Shown: positions 5,698 to 13,623 of the stretch, piece after piece
How positions within the stretch are numbered: position 1 is the first letter of the stretch
Layout: every line of letters begins with the position of its first letter
Assembly (NCBI GenBank): GCA_040386355.1
Contig: JAZKFP010000062.1
Span: 1 to 15,491 of the forward strand
DNA: 15,491 nt
From: JAZKFP01 sp040386355
GTDB lineage: Bacteria; Pseudomonadota; Gammaproteobacteria; Pseudomonadales; UBA6940
Direction of reading: 5' to 3'
Program-made: the position numbers and the translations under genes
The notes under the pieces: generated by a model
Database searches by the model: none
Seen by the model: the letters and a program-made list of their open reading frames with translations, nothing else
What the model was told of the DNA's origin: nothing

Positions 5698-8196
5698 GTG
5701 ACTAAAAAGCGTCGAACAACAAAAAAGCCACAGGTGCATCGTCCATCCAGAGAATCATCGGGATGGATTACCCGTAGTGGCATGGCTGTTGGTCGTGGAG
5801 TTATTTTTCTTTTAGTAGCATTCGCTAATATGCTGCAGCAATTTTGGCTGAATTTGCGTGATCATGACAAAGATTCTCCGCAAGCTGGGCATTGGCGCGA
5901 AACTGCAATGATTCTTTGGGTGGCTCTTGGAATTCTGTTGCTCGGCGCTTTAATTACCTATCCCAATTCTTTAGAAAGTGCAGCCCAGCGCTCATCATTT
6001 TCAGATCATTTTGCTGGCCGATTTGGTCACAGTATTGTGCAAGATTTGTTGGGGTATTTAGGATACGCAGTTTTATTATTGCCATTATTGAGTTTTTTAA
6101 TGGGTTGGCGTGCAATTCAAAAACCCGATCCCGATGCGCCAATGAATACTTCGGCGCTAGCGCGTTTTGTTGGTAGCGTTGGAATATTAACCAGCCTTTG
6201 TATTTTGTTGGATTTATTGATTCAGCCACCGCAGTTTTTTGCTTGGTCTGGTGGTTCTCTAGGACATAGCTTTGCCGTCAATCTTGAAAATAATTTAAGT
6301 GTCACAGGAACTTATGTTTTGACATTAGCGATTATGGCGGTGTCATTAACTTGGGCGATTGGTTTTTCGTGGATGCATTGTTTTGAGCGTTTAGGTTATG
6401 TTTGCGAATTAGGTCTACGACGTTTTAATCGATTAAAACAAGCGTCTTCTCAATTTAAAATTAATTTGAAACGCTTACCTAAACCGATTCCATCAGAATT
6501 GTGGATTCCACCCCAACTCGGTGGAGATTTTAAAGAAAAAGAACAAGAAAAAGATAAAGAGAAAACGCCACGAACTTACACAGCGCGCCATCAGGAATCC
6601 GCTGAAAAAACTGAAGCACGTCGTTCCCCTGAAGTCATTGCCAAAAAAGCCGTAAAGCCAAAATCTAAATCAGTAAAATTCACTGGTGGTGGACCGTCAC
6701 TTGATTTACTCGATATGCCAGAAGCGAAACAAAGCCGCGGTTTTTCTAAAGCGGATTTGGATTCGATGTCGAGCATTTTGGAAGAAAAACTCAATGACTT
6801 TGGAATTCAAGCGACCGTTGAAACGGTATTGCCAGGGCCGGTTGTTACGCGATTTGAAATTCAACCCGCTGCAGGAATTAAAGTCAGTCGGATTACCAAT
6901 TTAGCAAAAGATTTAGCGCGTTCCATGGCAGTCATAAGTGTTCGTGTTGTAGAAGTTATCCCTGGTAAAACTACGGTGGGAATTGAAATTCCCAATCAGC
7001 ATCGAGAAATTATTCGATTGCGTGAAATTGTCGATTCACGCGAACATGAAGAAGGTTCGCCATTAACCTTGGCGTTAGGAAAAGATATTTCGGGTCAACC
7101 GATCGTTGCTGATTTATCGCGTATGCCGCATTTATTGGTGGCGGGAACAACCGGCTCTGGTAAATCGGTTGGCTTAAACGCGATGATCGTAAGTTTATTA
7201 TTTAAAGCAACACCCGAAGAAGTTCGACTCATTATGATTGATCCAAAAATGTTGGAATTATCGGTATACGACGATATTCCGCATTTGTTGACGCCAGTCG
7301 TAACCGATATGAAAGAAGCGGCAAATGCGTTGCGTTGGTGTGTTGTAGAGATGGACCGACGTTATCAACTCATGTCAGCTTTGGGTGTACGTAATTTAAT
7401 TGGCTACAACAAAAAAGTTACTGATGCGGCGGCAGAAGGTAAGCCGATTAAAGATCCATTAGCAACGTCAAAAGTACGTGATCCATCGCAACTAGGTTTG
7501 ATGGATATGGATGATATTCCAGATTTAAAAGCCCTGCCTTACGTTGTTGTCATCATTGATGAATTTGCCGATATGATGATGATCGTCGGCAAAAAAGTGG
7601 AAGAACTCATTGCGCGGATTGCACAAAAAGCGCGGGCTGCTGGTATCCATTTAATTTTGGCGACACAACGTCCTTCAGTTGATGTGATTACCGGATTAAT
7701 TAAAGCCAATATTCCAACGCGAATTGCATTTCAAGTGTCATCCAAAATTGATTCGCGAACCATTATCGATCAGGGTGGTGCGGAACAATTATTAGGGCAT
7801 GGTGACATGTTGTATTTGCCGCCTGGCACTGGTTTGCCGATGCGAGTGCATGGTGCCTTTGTTGCGGATGAAGAAGTGCATCGCGTTTGTGATGATTGGC
7901 GCGCACGCGGCGAACCGGATTATTTAGCAGAAATACTGGAAGGCAGTCATGCAAGTTTAGGTGAGGGTGGTGGAGAAGAAGACGCAGCACCAACCGAATA
8001 CGATCCGTTGTACGATCAAGCCGTTGCGTATGTGACACAGAGTCGAAAAGCTTCGATTTCTTCGGTGCAGCGAAAATTGAAGATAGGTTATAACCGCGCC
8101 GCGCGAATTGTTGAAACCATGGAGCAAGATGGTGTAGTGACAGAGATGCAACATAACGGCAGTCGTGAGGTTTTAGCACCGCCGCCGATGCAATAA
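5698..8196 (+). CDS. ftsK: DNA translocase FtsK
   Basis: This septum-anchored motor pumps DNA towards the dif site and activates XerCD to resolve chromosome dimers during division. It has 832 residues, the short-linker form. Four membrane segments lie near 71-88, 113-136, 157-176 and 203-225. A charged Lys/Glu-rich linker (about 270-335) leads to the alpha/beta motor domain with Walker A GTTGSGKS (483-490) and Walker B VVIIDE (617-622). The C-terminal winged-helix gamma domain, which in the family binds KOPS and XerD, runs from about 765 (YDPLYDQAVAYV, SSVQRKLKIGYNRAARI) to 825. The start is GTG, chosen because a strong AGGAAGGAG lies six bases before it (5683-5691). The neighbours trxB and lolA are those expected from synteny. 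Identification is secure. Confidence 0.97.
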   Translation: MTKKRRTTKKPQVHRPSRESSGWITRSGMAVGRGVIFLLVAFANMLQQFWLNLRDHDKDSPQAGHWRETAMILWVALGILLLGALITYPNSLESAAQRSSFSDHFAGRFGHSIVQDLLGYLGYAVLLLPLLSFLMGWRAIQKPDPDAPMNTSALARFVGSVGILTSLCILLDLLIQPPQFFAWSGGSLGHSFAVNLENNLSVTGTYVLTLAIMAVSLTWAIGFSWMHCFERLGYVCELGLRRFNRLKQASSQFKINLKRLPKPIPSELWIPPQLGGDFKEKEQEKDKEKTPRTYTARHQESAEKTEARRSPEVIAKKAVKPKSKSVKFTGGGPSLDLLDMPEAKQSRGFSKADLDSMSSILEEKLNDFGIQATVETVLPGPVVTRFEIQPAAGIKVSRITNLAKDLARSMAVISVRVVEVIPGKTTVGIEIPNQHREIIRLREIVDSREHEEGSPLTLALGKDISGQPIVADLSRMPHLLVAGTTGSGKSVGLNAMIVSLLFKATPEEVRLIMIDPKMLELSVYDDIPHLLTPVVTDMKEAANALRWCVVEMDRRYQLMSALGVRNLIGYNKKVTDAAAEGKPIKDPLATSKVRDPSQLGLMDMDDIPDLKALPYVVVIIDEFADMMMIVGKKVEELIARIAQKARAAGIHLILATQRPSVDVITGLIKANIPTRIAFQVSSKIDSRTIIDQGGAEQLLGHGDMLYLPPGTGLPMRVHGAFVADEEVHRVCDDWRARGEPDYLAEILEGSHASLGEGGGEEDAAPTEYDPLYDQAVAYVTQSRKASISSVQRKLKIGYNRAARIVETMEQDGVVTEMQHNGSREVLAPPPMQ

Positions 8197-8211
8197 TTTA
8201 CTACTGTGAAG

Positions 8212-8240
8212 TATATGAGCAATCAGCGATTGCTCATATA
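8212..8240. terminator. Hairpin between convergent genes
   Basis: A perfect 13-bp stem, TATATGAGCAATC (8212-8224) and its complement (8228-8240), has a three-base AGC loop. It begins 16 bases after the ftsK stop and ends 16 bases before the stop of the opposing gene, so it can fold in both transcripts. No clear T-run follows on either side. It is best read as a bidirectional terminator or mRNA 3'-end stabiliser. Confidence 0.6.
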
Positions 8241-8256
8241 AGTTATTAAATTTGAA

Positions 8257-9510
8257 TTAAATTTCTGAAGTTTTCTGCTCCATTATACCGAGGTTTTCTT
8301 CGTCTGCTCCAGCGACTGCAGGCCATAACTCTTCATAGAGTTTATCAAATATTGCTTGTGTCATTTTGCGATAAGTAACATCTGCCTGGATGGTATTTCC
8401 ACTTCTAAAATTAAAAAAAGAATTTTTTGCAACGAACAAAGGTTGTAAAAATTGTTTTGCGGATTGTTTATCAAAATCATTACCAAGCGGCCTCAATGCA
8501 CCACTCATATCTCCAAGTATGTTCAGTTTTTCCTCACCTTCTGGAAGTTTTTTAAGAGAGTCAGTGTTATCAATACCATCTATTATTCCAGTAAAAAAAT
8601 GGATGATTTGATTGCCACGACCATGCGCACAACCTTGCATAGTTGCTAAATAATGAATGAATTGACGTTGTAAATTTTCTTTTTCAGAGGGTGGTACAGC
8701 AAAATTAATAAAATTCCAGCAAAGTCTCAATAATTCGGGAGTTCCATCAGAGTTTGTGTTTACAACATTTTGCAAACGAGTTATTTGATCCGGAGTTAAA
8801 TTTCTGTTGTCTGCGTGCTCTATTATTTGTTGACGTATTTGAGGAAGATTAATTAATCGTAAAGTGTAAGGCAAAAGCTTAAATTGAATTTTTTTCTTTA
8901 AAATTATGGCCTGTCGTGAAGGCTGCCAATCATAGGCATAAACATTACGGTTATGCAGTTGATTTAATTCTCTACGATCATCTATAACTCTTTGTCTAGG
9001 ATTTGGAGCTGTGACATATCGTTGAAAATCGTGTCTAATTTCTGGAATAGTTCTAAAAATTATCACGAATAAAATCATCAACGTATGTATCCCAAAGCCA
9101 ATAGCTGCTCCATAAACAATACTAAGGTAGAAATATTCTAAGTCTTTTAAAGCTAAAGAAAGTATAGCTGCTAGTAATGCATTTCCAGCAGTAAAGTAAA
9201 GCGTTGTTTTTATGTAAGCTTTAATATGCGAAATTAAATCATGACGATTTATGATATTTCTGCCAACAGCATGATACAGCGCAAATAAACGTAAAAAGCG
9301 CATGATATGTGCTGGCCGAGGTGGCGTCGCAGCTTCGATGTCGAATGTGTGAATTGTATCGACTGCAGAGCGCAAATCATTTTGGGAAATTTCTGCAGGA
9401 TATATGTTTAAATGATTTTCACCTACAGCAGTCAAAATACTATTGGCTGAATTTGGCGAATTAAGCCTGTGTATACCTAAACTTTCATCATTTAATGATA
9501 TAGCTTGCAT
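8257..9510 (-). CDS. Orphan protein with two membrane segments, unknown function
   Basis: I do not recognise the family. I take the ATG at 9510 as the start (417 residues) because GGAG stands seven bases before it (plus-strand 9517-9520); a TTG four codons upstream has no site. Two adjacent hydrophobic segments lie near residues 104-121 and 127-152, with no cleavable signal peptide. They leave a soluble N-terminal part of about 100 residues and a C-terminal domain of about 260, probably helical. The C-terminal domain contains a compact motif GCAHGRGNQI (293-302). The tail is rich in Glu and Asp (GADEENLGIMEQ), which loosely resembles the glutamate-rich tails of some Dot/Icm substrates. The gene sits between ftsK and lolA, normally adjacent in this lineage, on the opposite strand. 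It is therefore probably an insertion. A host-directed role is only a guess. Confidence 0.6.
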   Translation of the reverse strand: MQAISLNDESLGIHRLNSPNSANSILTAVGENHLNIYPAEISQNDLRSAVDTIHTFDIEAATPPRPAHIMRFLRLFALYHAVGRNIINRHDLISHIKAYIKTTLYFTAGNALLAAILSLALKDLEYFYLSIVYGAAIGFGIHTLMILFVIIFRTIPEIRHDFQRYVTAPNPRQRVIDDRRELNQLHNRNVYAYDWQPSRQAIILKKKIQFKLLPYTLRLINLPQIRQQIIEHADNRNLTPDQITRLQNVVNTNSDGTPELLRLCWNFINFAVPPSEKENLQRQFIHYLATMQGCAHGRGNQIIHFFTGIIDGIDNTDSLKKLPEGEEKLNILGDMSGALRPLGNDFDKQSAKQFLQPLFVAKNSFFNFRSGNTIQADVTYRKMTQAIFDKLYEELWPAVAGADEENLGIMEQKTSEI

Positions 9511-9610
9511 GCAGGTCTCCAATTATTTCATTTCTTTCAACAAGATATGTTAATAACTAGCGATCTTAAATTAACATCAGATTTTAAACAAATTTATTCT
9601 CTATATGTCT

Positions 9611-9616
9611 TATAAT
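9611..9616 (+). promoter_or_regulatory. Possible -10 box for lolA
   Basis: A perfect TATAAT lies 52 bases before the lolA start, in the 157-base gap between the divergent orphan gene and lolA. No good -35 box is seen at the usual distance, so the call rests on the hexamer and position alone. Confidence 0.3.
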
Positions 9617-9667
9617 TTTCCCTGAATTAAGCTGTAATAAAGATCTAAAAAAATTAAAGGAGCTCTA

Positions 9668-10366
9668 ATGAATCGAAGTTTCCGTCCGGTACGTTGGATA
9701 ATAAGTTTAATCTTATTAAGTTCTGCTTCATTTTCATTTGCTGAAACTCCTAGTCGCGATTTAATGCAACGTTTAGAATCGATTGGCACAATGACCGCTG
9801 ATTTTAATCAATTGGTGATGGATGGCGACGGTCAACAAATGCGAGAGATTGCAGGGCGTTTAAAAATTTCTCGACCGGGCGCGTTTAATTGGAAAACCAA
9901 TGATCCGTTTCCACAAACGATTGTGTCGGATGGTCAAACATTATGGATTTACGACGAAGATCTTGAACAAGTAATCGTCAAACAAGTGGATGAATCCTTA
10001 CAGGAATCTCCCGCAATTTTAATCAGCGGTGGTGTAAAAGATGTGGAAGCACGGTTTAGTGTTCAGCGATTAATGCTGCCCAACGGAATGGTTCGCTTTG
10101 AACTGACTCCAAAACAAGCTGCAGAAAACTCTGCCAATATTTCTTCCGGTGAGTCATTGGTAAAATTGGCGTTAGAGTTTTCCAATCAAGGTTTGCAAAC
10201 GATGCAATTTCAAGATGCGTTGGATCAATTAACTTTAGTTGAATTGATGAATGTTCAATTAAATCCGCCTCTCGAACCTAAATGGTTTAGTTTTAAAATT
10301 CCAGAAGGTGCAGATGTGATTGATGAACGAGTTGATCCGGCCGCGACAATTACTCCCTCAAATTAA
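9668..10366 (+). CDS. lolA: Periplasmic lipoprotein carrier LolA
   Basis: LolA accepts lipoproteins from the LolCDE transporter at the inner membrane and hands them across the periplasm to LolB at the outer membrane. The precursor has 232 residues. A Sec signal peptide covers residues 1-25: positive MNRSFRPVRW, a hydrophobic IISLILLSS core, and likely cleavage after SFA before ETPS. The mature part shows the LolA pattern: MTADFNQLVMDGDG, then GRLKISRPGAFNWKT, VSDGQTLWIYDEDLEQV, and a late WFSFKIPEGADVID. The start is ATG with AAAGGAG five bases upstream (9656-9662). Its place after ftsK agrees with synteny, apart from the inserted minus-strand gene. Identification is secure from motifs, signal peptide and context. 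Confidence 0.94.
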   Translation: MNRSFRPVRWIISLILLSSASFSFAETPSRDLMQRLESIGTMTADFNQLVMDGDGQQMREIAGRLKISRPGAFNWKTNDPFPQTIVSDGQTLWIYDEDLEQVIVKQVDESLQESPAILISGGVKDVEARFSVQRLMLPNGMVRFELTPKQAAENSANISSGESLVKLALEFSNQGLQTMQFQDALDQLTLVELMNVQLNPPLEPKWFSFKIPEGADVIDERVDPAATITPSN

Positions 10367-10433
10367 AATATTAAGTAATGCTTTTAGCTAATACCTATCG
10401 CTTTTTCAATAAGTTGTTAGTTGATTAAATCTG

Positions 10434-10484
10434 TTGACAGTACTGCAAAATTAGACCAATCTAAAGTCGTACTTTGGATTGGTC
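10434..10484 (+). promoter_or_regulatory. Consensus -35 box overlapping region of a 13-bp palindrome
   Basis: TTGACA at 10434-10439 is a perfect -35 hexamer. Where its -10 box should lie (about 10456-10463) begins an inverted repeat: GACCAATCTAAAG (10454-10466), a five-base loop, and CTTTGGATTGGTC (10472-10484), fully paired with one G-U. It ends seven bases before the ATG of the ATPase gene. A recognisable -10 box is not seen. The layout suits either an operator within the promoter or an RNA hairpin that hides the start. Confidence 0.4.
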
Positions 10485-10491
10485 GAGCTTT

Positions 10492-11718
10492 ATGTCTAAT
10501 ATTATCCGTACTCTACGTACTGCAATTCTTGATGCAAGCTCAAGCTTTAAGGTGATTTTGCTAACTGGTCCAAGGCAGATCGGAAAGACCACTCTCTTGA
10601 AAAGTATTGAAAAAGATTTCCGTTCTTATGTGACATTAGACGATCTCGATGTGCGTTTGGCGGCGAATCAAGACCCAGCAAGTTTTTTAGACAGGCTCGA
10701 ATTGCCTGTCCTTATTGATGAAGTGCAGTATGCACCTAATCTTTTTTCATACATAAAAATGATCGTAGATAGAACTCAACAAAACGGTTTATTTTGGCTT
10801 ACGGGCTCACAACAATTTGAAATGATGAAAAATGTTAATGAGTCATTAGCAGGACGTGTTGCTATTTTACAGCTTCAAGGAATCTCATTATCGGAAGAGC
10901 AAGGAAGAGCTGATGATCCGCCATTCTTACCTACATTAGATTTGCTCAAATCAAGACAAAAAACCGCAAAACAATTAACTACTCCAGATGTATATCGAAA
11001 AATCTGGCGAGGATCTTATCCAAATAGAGTAACTGAAAACAATGATAAAAATTGGGAGAGATTTTATAGTTCTTATCTAACAACCTATATTCAGCGAGAT
11101 GTAAGAGAATATTTAAATATTACGGACGTCGCAGCATTCCATAAGTTTATGCAAATTGCTGCTGCTCGAACCGGACAACTTGTTAATTATGCCGATATAG
11201 CCCGAGATGTAGGAACCAGCGAAGTAACGATTAAAACCTGGTTAAATGTCTTACAAGCTTCCGGTATTATTTATATGCTCCAGCCTTATTTTAATAACTT
11301 GACTAAAAGACTTATTAAAACACCAAAAATTTATTTTATGGATTCTGGTTTGTGTGCATATCTCACTGGTTGGCTTAATTATGATGTTTTAGAGCGCGGC
11401 GCTATGGCAGGTGCCATGTTGGAAACCTGGGTTATTTCAGAAATTATTAAATCTTATCTACATCATGGTCGTGTTCCACGTATTTATTTTTATCGTGATA
11501 AAGAAAAACGAGAAGTTGATTTACTGATCGAAGAAAACGGTACTCTCTATCCTTTGGAAATTAAAAAAACCGCCTCTGTTCAAAATTTAGGGTTTAAGGG
11601 ATTTAAAATGCTTGATGGTCTTAATATGCCAATTGGAGCAGGTGGTGTAATTTGTATGACGCCCTCGTTTATGGCTATCAATAAAAATGTCGATGCTATT
11701 CCTATTAGTTTTTTGTGA
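10492..11718 (+). CDS. AAA ATPase with DUF4143 and nuclease-like C-terminal domain
   Basis: The protein has 408 residues from the ATG at 10492. A TTG six codons upstream lies inside the palindrome and has no ribosome binding site. The N-terminal P-loop ATPase has Walker A GPRQIGKT (26-33), Walker B PVLIDEVQ (72-79) and a sensor-like FWLTGSQQF (102-110). The DUF4143 part follows (WRGSYPNRV near 172-180, then YLTTYIQRDVREYLNI) with a winged-helix-like stretch (YADIARDVGTSEVTIKTWL). The C-terminus has the E-x-D ... E-x-K spacing (Glu341, Asp343, Glu356, Lys358) of a PD-(D/E)XK nuclease fold. Proteins of this kind are common in bacterial accessory regions; their biological role is poorly known. 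It occupies the place between lolA and crcB/serS where rarA is expected, but it is not RarA. Family call is secure; function unknown. Confidence 0.88.
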   Translation: MSNIIRTLRTAILDASSSFKVILLTGPRQIGKTTLLKSIEKDFRSYVTLDDLDVRLAANQDPASFLDRLELPVLIDEVQYAPNLFSYIKMIVDRTQQNGLFWLTGSQQFEMMKNVNESLAGRVAILQLQGISLSEEQGRADDPPFLPTLDLLKSRQKTAKQLTTPDVYRKIWRGSYPNRVTENNDKNWERFYSSYLTTYIQRDVREYLNITDVAAFHKFMQIAAARTGQLVNYADIARDVGTSEVTIKTWLNVLQASGIIYMLQPYFNNLTKRLIKTPKIYFMDSGLCAYLTGWLNYDVLERGAMAGAMLETWVISEIIKSYLHHGRVPRIYFYRDKEKREVDLLIEENGTLYPLEIKKTASVQNLGFKGFKMLDGLNMPIGAGGVICMTPSFMAINKNVDAIPISFL

Positions 11719-11787
11719 GGTAGTGAAACATTTATATTAATCTGAACGTTTTTAAAATTATTTAAATCATCTAAAAAGCTTATCTTC

Positions 11788-12183
11788 ATGACATCTATTT
11801 TTTGGTTTCAATTTTTAGCCGTTGCGATAGGCGGTGCTTTCGGAGCTGTTATACGTTTTGTTTTAACATTTGCAAATCCATCGTTAGCTTGGCCGATAGG
11901 AACTTTACTTGCGAATTGGATGGGCGCATTTGGCATTGGATTTTTTGGTGCGCTTTGGATCTATAATGTTCCAGTTTGGAATATATTCAGTTTAAAAATT
12001 CCGCTGAATTCTTTTGTTATCACCGGAATTTTGGGTGGTCTTACGACCTTTTCCACATTGATCTTTGAAATATTTCTGTTTTTGCAACAGGGTAGATTTT
12101 CTACAGCCGCTTTGTATGTGTTTTTTACTTGGATTGGCGGTCTTGCGCTCTGTACTTTAGGATGGTGGATTGTCCGTTCCTAA
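11788..12183 (+). CDS. crcB: Fluoride channel CrcB/Fluc
   Basis: This small inner-membrane channel works as a dual-topology dimer and lets fluoride leave the cell. The protein has 131 residues and four hydrophobic segments (about 7-27, 36-58, 74-98 and 108-128), the usual Fluc layout. Signature residues are GGAFGAVIRF (15-24) with Arg23, GTLLANWMGAF (38-48) with the conserved Asn43, and GGLTTFST (83-90). The ATG has no evident Shine-Dalgarno. The 69 bases upstream show nothing like a fluoride riboswitch. A position next to serS is known in related bacteria. Identification is secure. Confidence 0.95.
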   Translation: MTSIFWFQFLAVAIGGAFGAVIRFVLTFANPSLAWPIGTLLANWMGAFGIGFFGALWIYNVPVWNIFSLKIPLNSFVITGILGGLTTFSTLIFEIFLFLQQGRFSTAALYVFFTWIGGLALCTLGWWIVRS

Positions 12184-12293
12184 GATTTTCGAATAAATTA
12201 CCATACTATATTCCAAACTTTTAGCGACTGAAAATTCGTTAACAAAACCATTTTGCGGAAGCGATATTAATTGAATAAAAGGGGATTTAAATA

Positions 12294-13577
12294 ATGCTCG
12301 ATCTTAAAGAGCTGCGTCGAGATGTTGAAGCAGTCCGTCAAGCGTTAGCATTACGTGGAATGCAGTTTGACGTAAATCTATGGCAGACTTTAGAAGCACG
12401 TCGCAAAGTATTGCAAATAGAATCAGAAGATTTGCAAAGTCGCCGCAATCAAGGTGCAAAAAAAATTGGTCAGGCCAAAGCAAAAAGCGAAGATATTGCG
12501 CCTTTAATGCAAGAGATGACTGACGTTAATACGCAATTGCAAAGTCGTGAACAGGAATTAGAATCGGTTCAAACCGATATTCAAAATTTTGTGTTGGCGT
12601 TGCCCAATATTCCTGATGCTTCTGTACCTAAAGGTCGTTCTGAAGATGATAATGTTGAAATAAAAAAATGGGGCACACCGCGTGAGCCGCATAATTTGGA
12701 TCACCTTGCAATTGCGGAGCGTTTTAAATCCGGTCGATTAAACGGTATTGATCCAGAGCACGGCGCGATGATTACCGGGGCGCGTTTCACAGTGTTGTCT
12801 GGAAAAGTTGCGCATTTGCAACGAGCTTTATCTCAATTCATGTTGGATATGCATACTACCAAACATGGTTATACCGAAGTGAATGTACCGTTTATTGTAC
12901 ATGGCGATGCATTAGTTGGTACGGGGCAACTTCCAAAATTTGCTGAAGATTTATTTAAGTTGGAACACGATAAACCATGGTATTTAATTCCCACCGCAGA
13001 AGTGCCAGTAACCAATTTAATTCGAAATGCATTACTTGAACCTGCGGAATTGCCCTTGAAATGGGTTGCTCATACACCCTGTTTTCGCAGCGAAGCAGGA
13101 GCGCACGGTAAAGATACGCGCGGTTTAATCCGTCAACATCAATTTGAAAAAGTGGAATTAGTGCATGTAGTTCAGCCTGATCAAGGGCTCATTGCATTGG
13201 AGGAATTAGTGCAGCATGCTGAACGAATTCTTGAAGCTTTAGAATTACCGTATCGACGCATTGTGTTGTGCACTGGGGATATGGGTTTTTCCGCAACCAA
13301 AACCTATGATTTAGAAGTATGGTTACCCGCTCAAGGTTGTTATCGAGAAATTTCTTCTTGTAGTCATTGTGGAGATTTTCAAGCACGTCGATTAAGTGCA
13401 CGCACGCGTTTACCTAGCCAAAAAGCAACGCAATATGTCCACACCTTAAATGGCTCTGGTTTGGCTTTAGGACGCACCTTAGTGGCCTTATTAGAAAATC
13501 ATGTGCAAGACAACGGAGCGATTGCTATTCCAAAGGCATTGCAACCTTATATAGACTGTGAGGTTCTTGAACCTTAG
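12294..13577 (+). CDS. serS: Seryl-tRNA synthetase
   Basis: SerS charges tRNA-Ser (and the selenocysteine tRNA where present) with serine. At 427 residues it is full length. The N-terminal 100 residues form the long antiparallel coiled coil that grips the tRNA variable arm (heptad-like Leu/Gln/Glu pattern from 30 to 98). The class II catalytic core follows: TAEVPVTNL (234-242) for serine binding, motif 2 with CFRSEAGAHGKDTRG (263-277) and RQHQFEKVE (280-288), SSCSHCGDFQARR (354-366), and motif 3 NGSGLALGRTLVALLEN (386-402). AGGGGA lies eight bases before the ATG (12280-12285). cysG follows 46 bases downstream on the same strand, so the two may be cotranscribed. Identification is secure. Confidence 0.98.
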   Translation: MLDLKELRRDVEAVRQALALRGMQFDVNLWQTLEARRKVLQIESEDLQSRRNQGAKKIGQAKAKSEDIAPLMQEMTDVNTQLQSREQELESVQTDIQNFVLALPNIPDASVPKGRSEDDNVEIKKWGTPREPHNLDHLAIAERFKSGRLNGIDPEHGAMITGARFTVLSGKVAHLQRALSQFMLDMHTTKHGYTEVNVPFIVHGDALVGTGQLPKFAEDLFKLEHDKPWYLIPTAEVPVTNLIRNALLEPAELPLKWVAHTPCFRSEAGAHGKDTRGLIRQHQFEKVELVHVVQPDQGLIALEELVQHAERILEALELPYRRIVLCTGDMGFSATKTYDLEVWLPAQGCYREISSCSHCGDFQARRLSARTRLPSQKATQYVHTLNGSGLALGRTLVALLENHVQDNGAIAIPKALQPYIDCEVLEP

Positions 13578-13623
13578 TGTTTATTGGAGAGAAATCTTCA
13601 GGTTGTTTTGTTAGGAAGTAATC

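Noticed and set aside
7763..8179. Minus-strand open frame of 138 codons inside ftsK
   Set aside because: It is antisense to the well-conserved FtsK motor and gamma domain, and its His/Leu/Arg-rich translation has no recognisable motif.
10474..10491. TTG at 10474 as start of the DUF4143 ATPase
   Set aside because: It lies in the right arm of the palindrome and has no ribosome binding site; the ATG at 10492 gives the normal family N-terminus.
11719..11787. Possible fluoride riboswitch before crcB
   Set aside because: The gap is only 69 bases and AT-rich, and I see no GC-rich pseudoknot stems of the crcB RNA motif.
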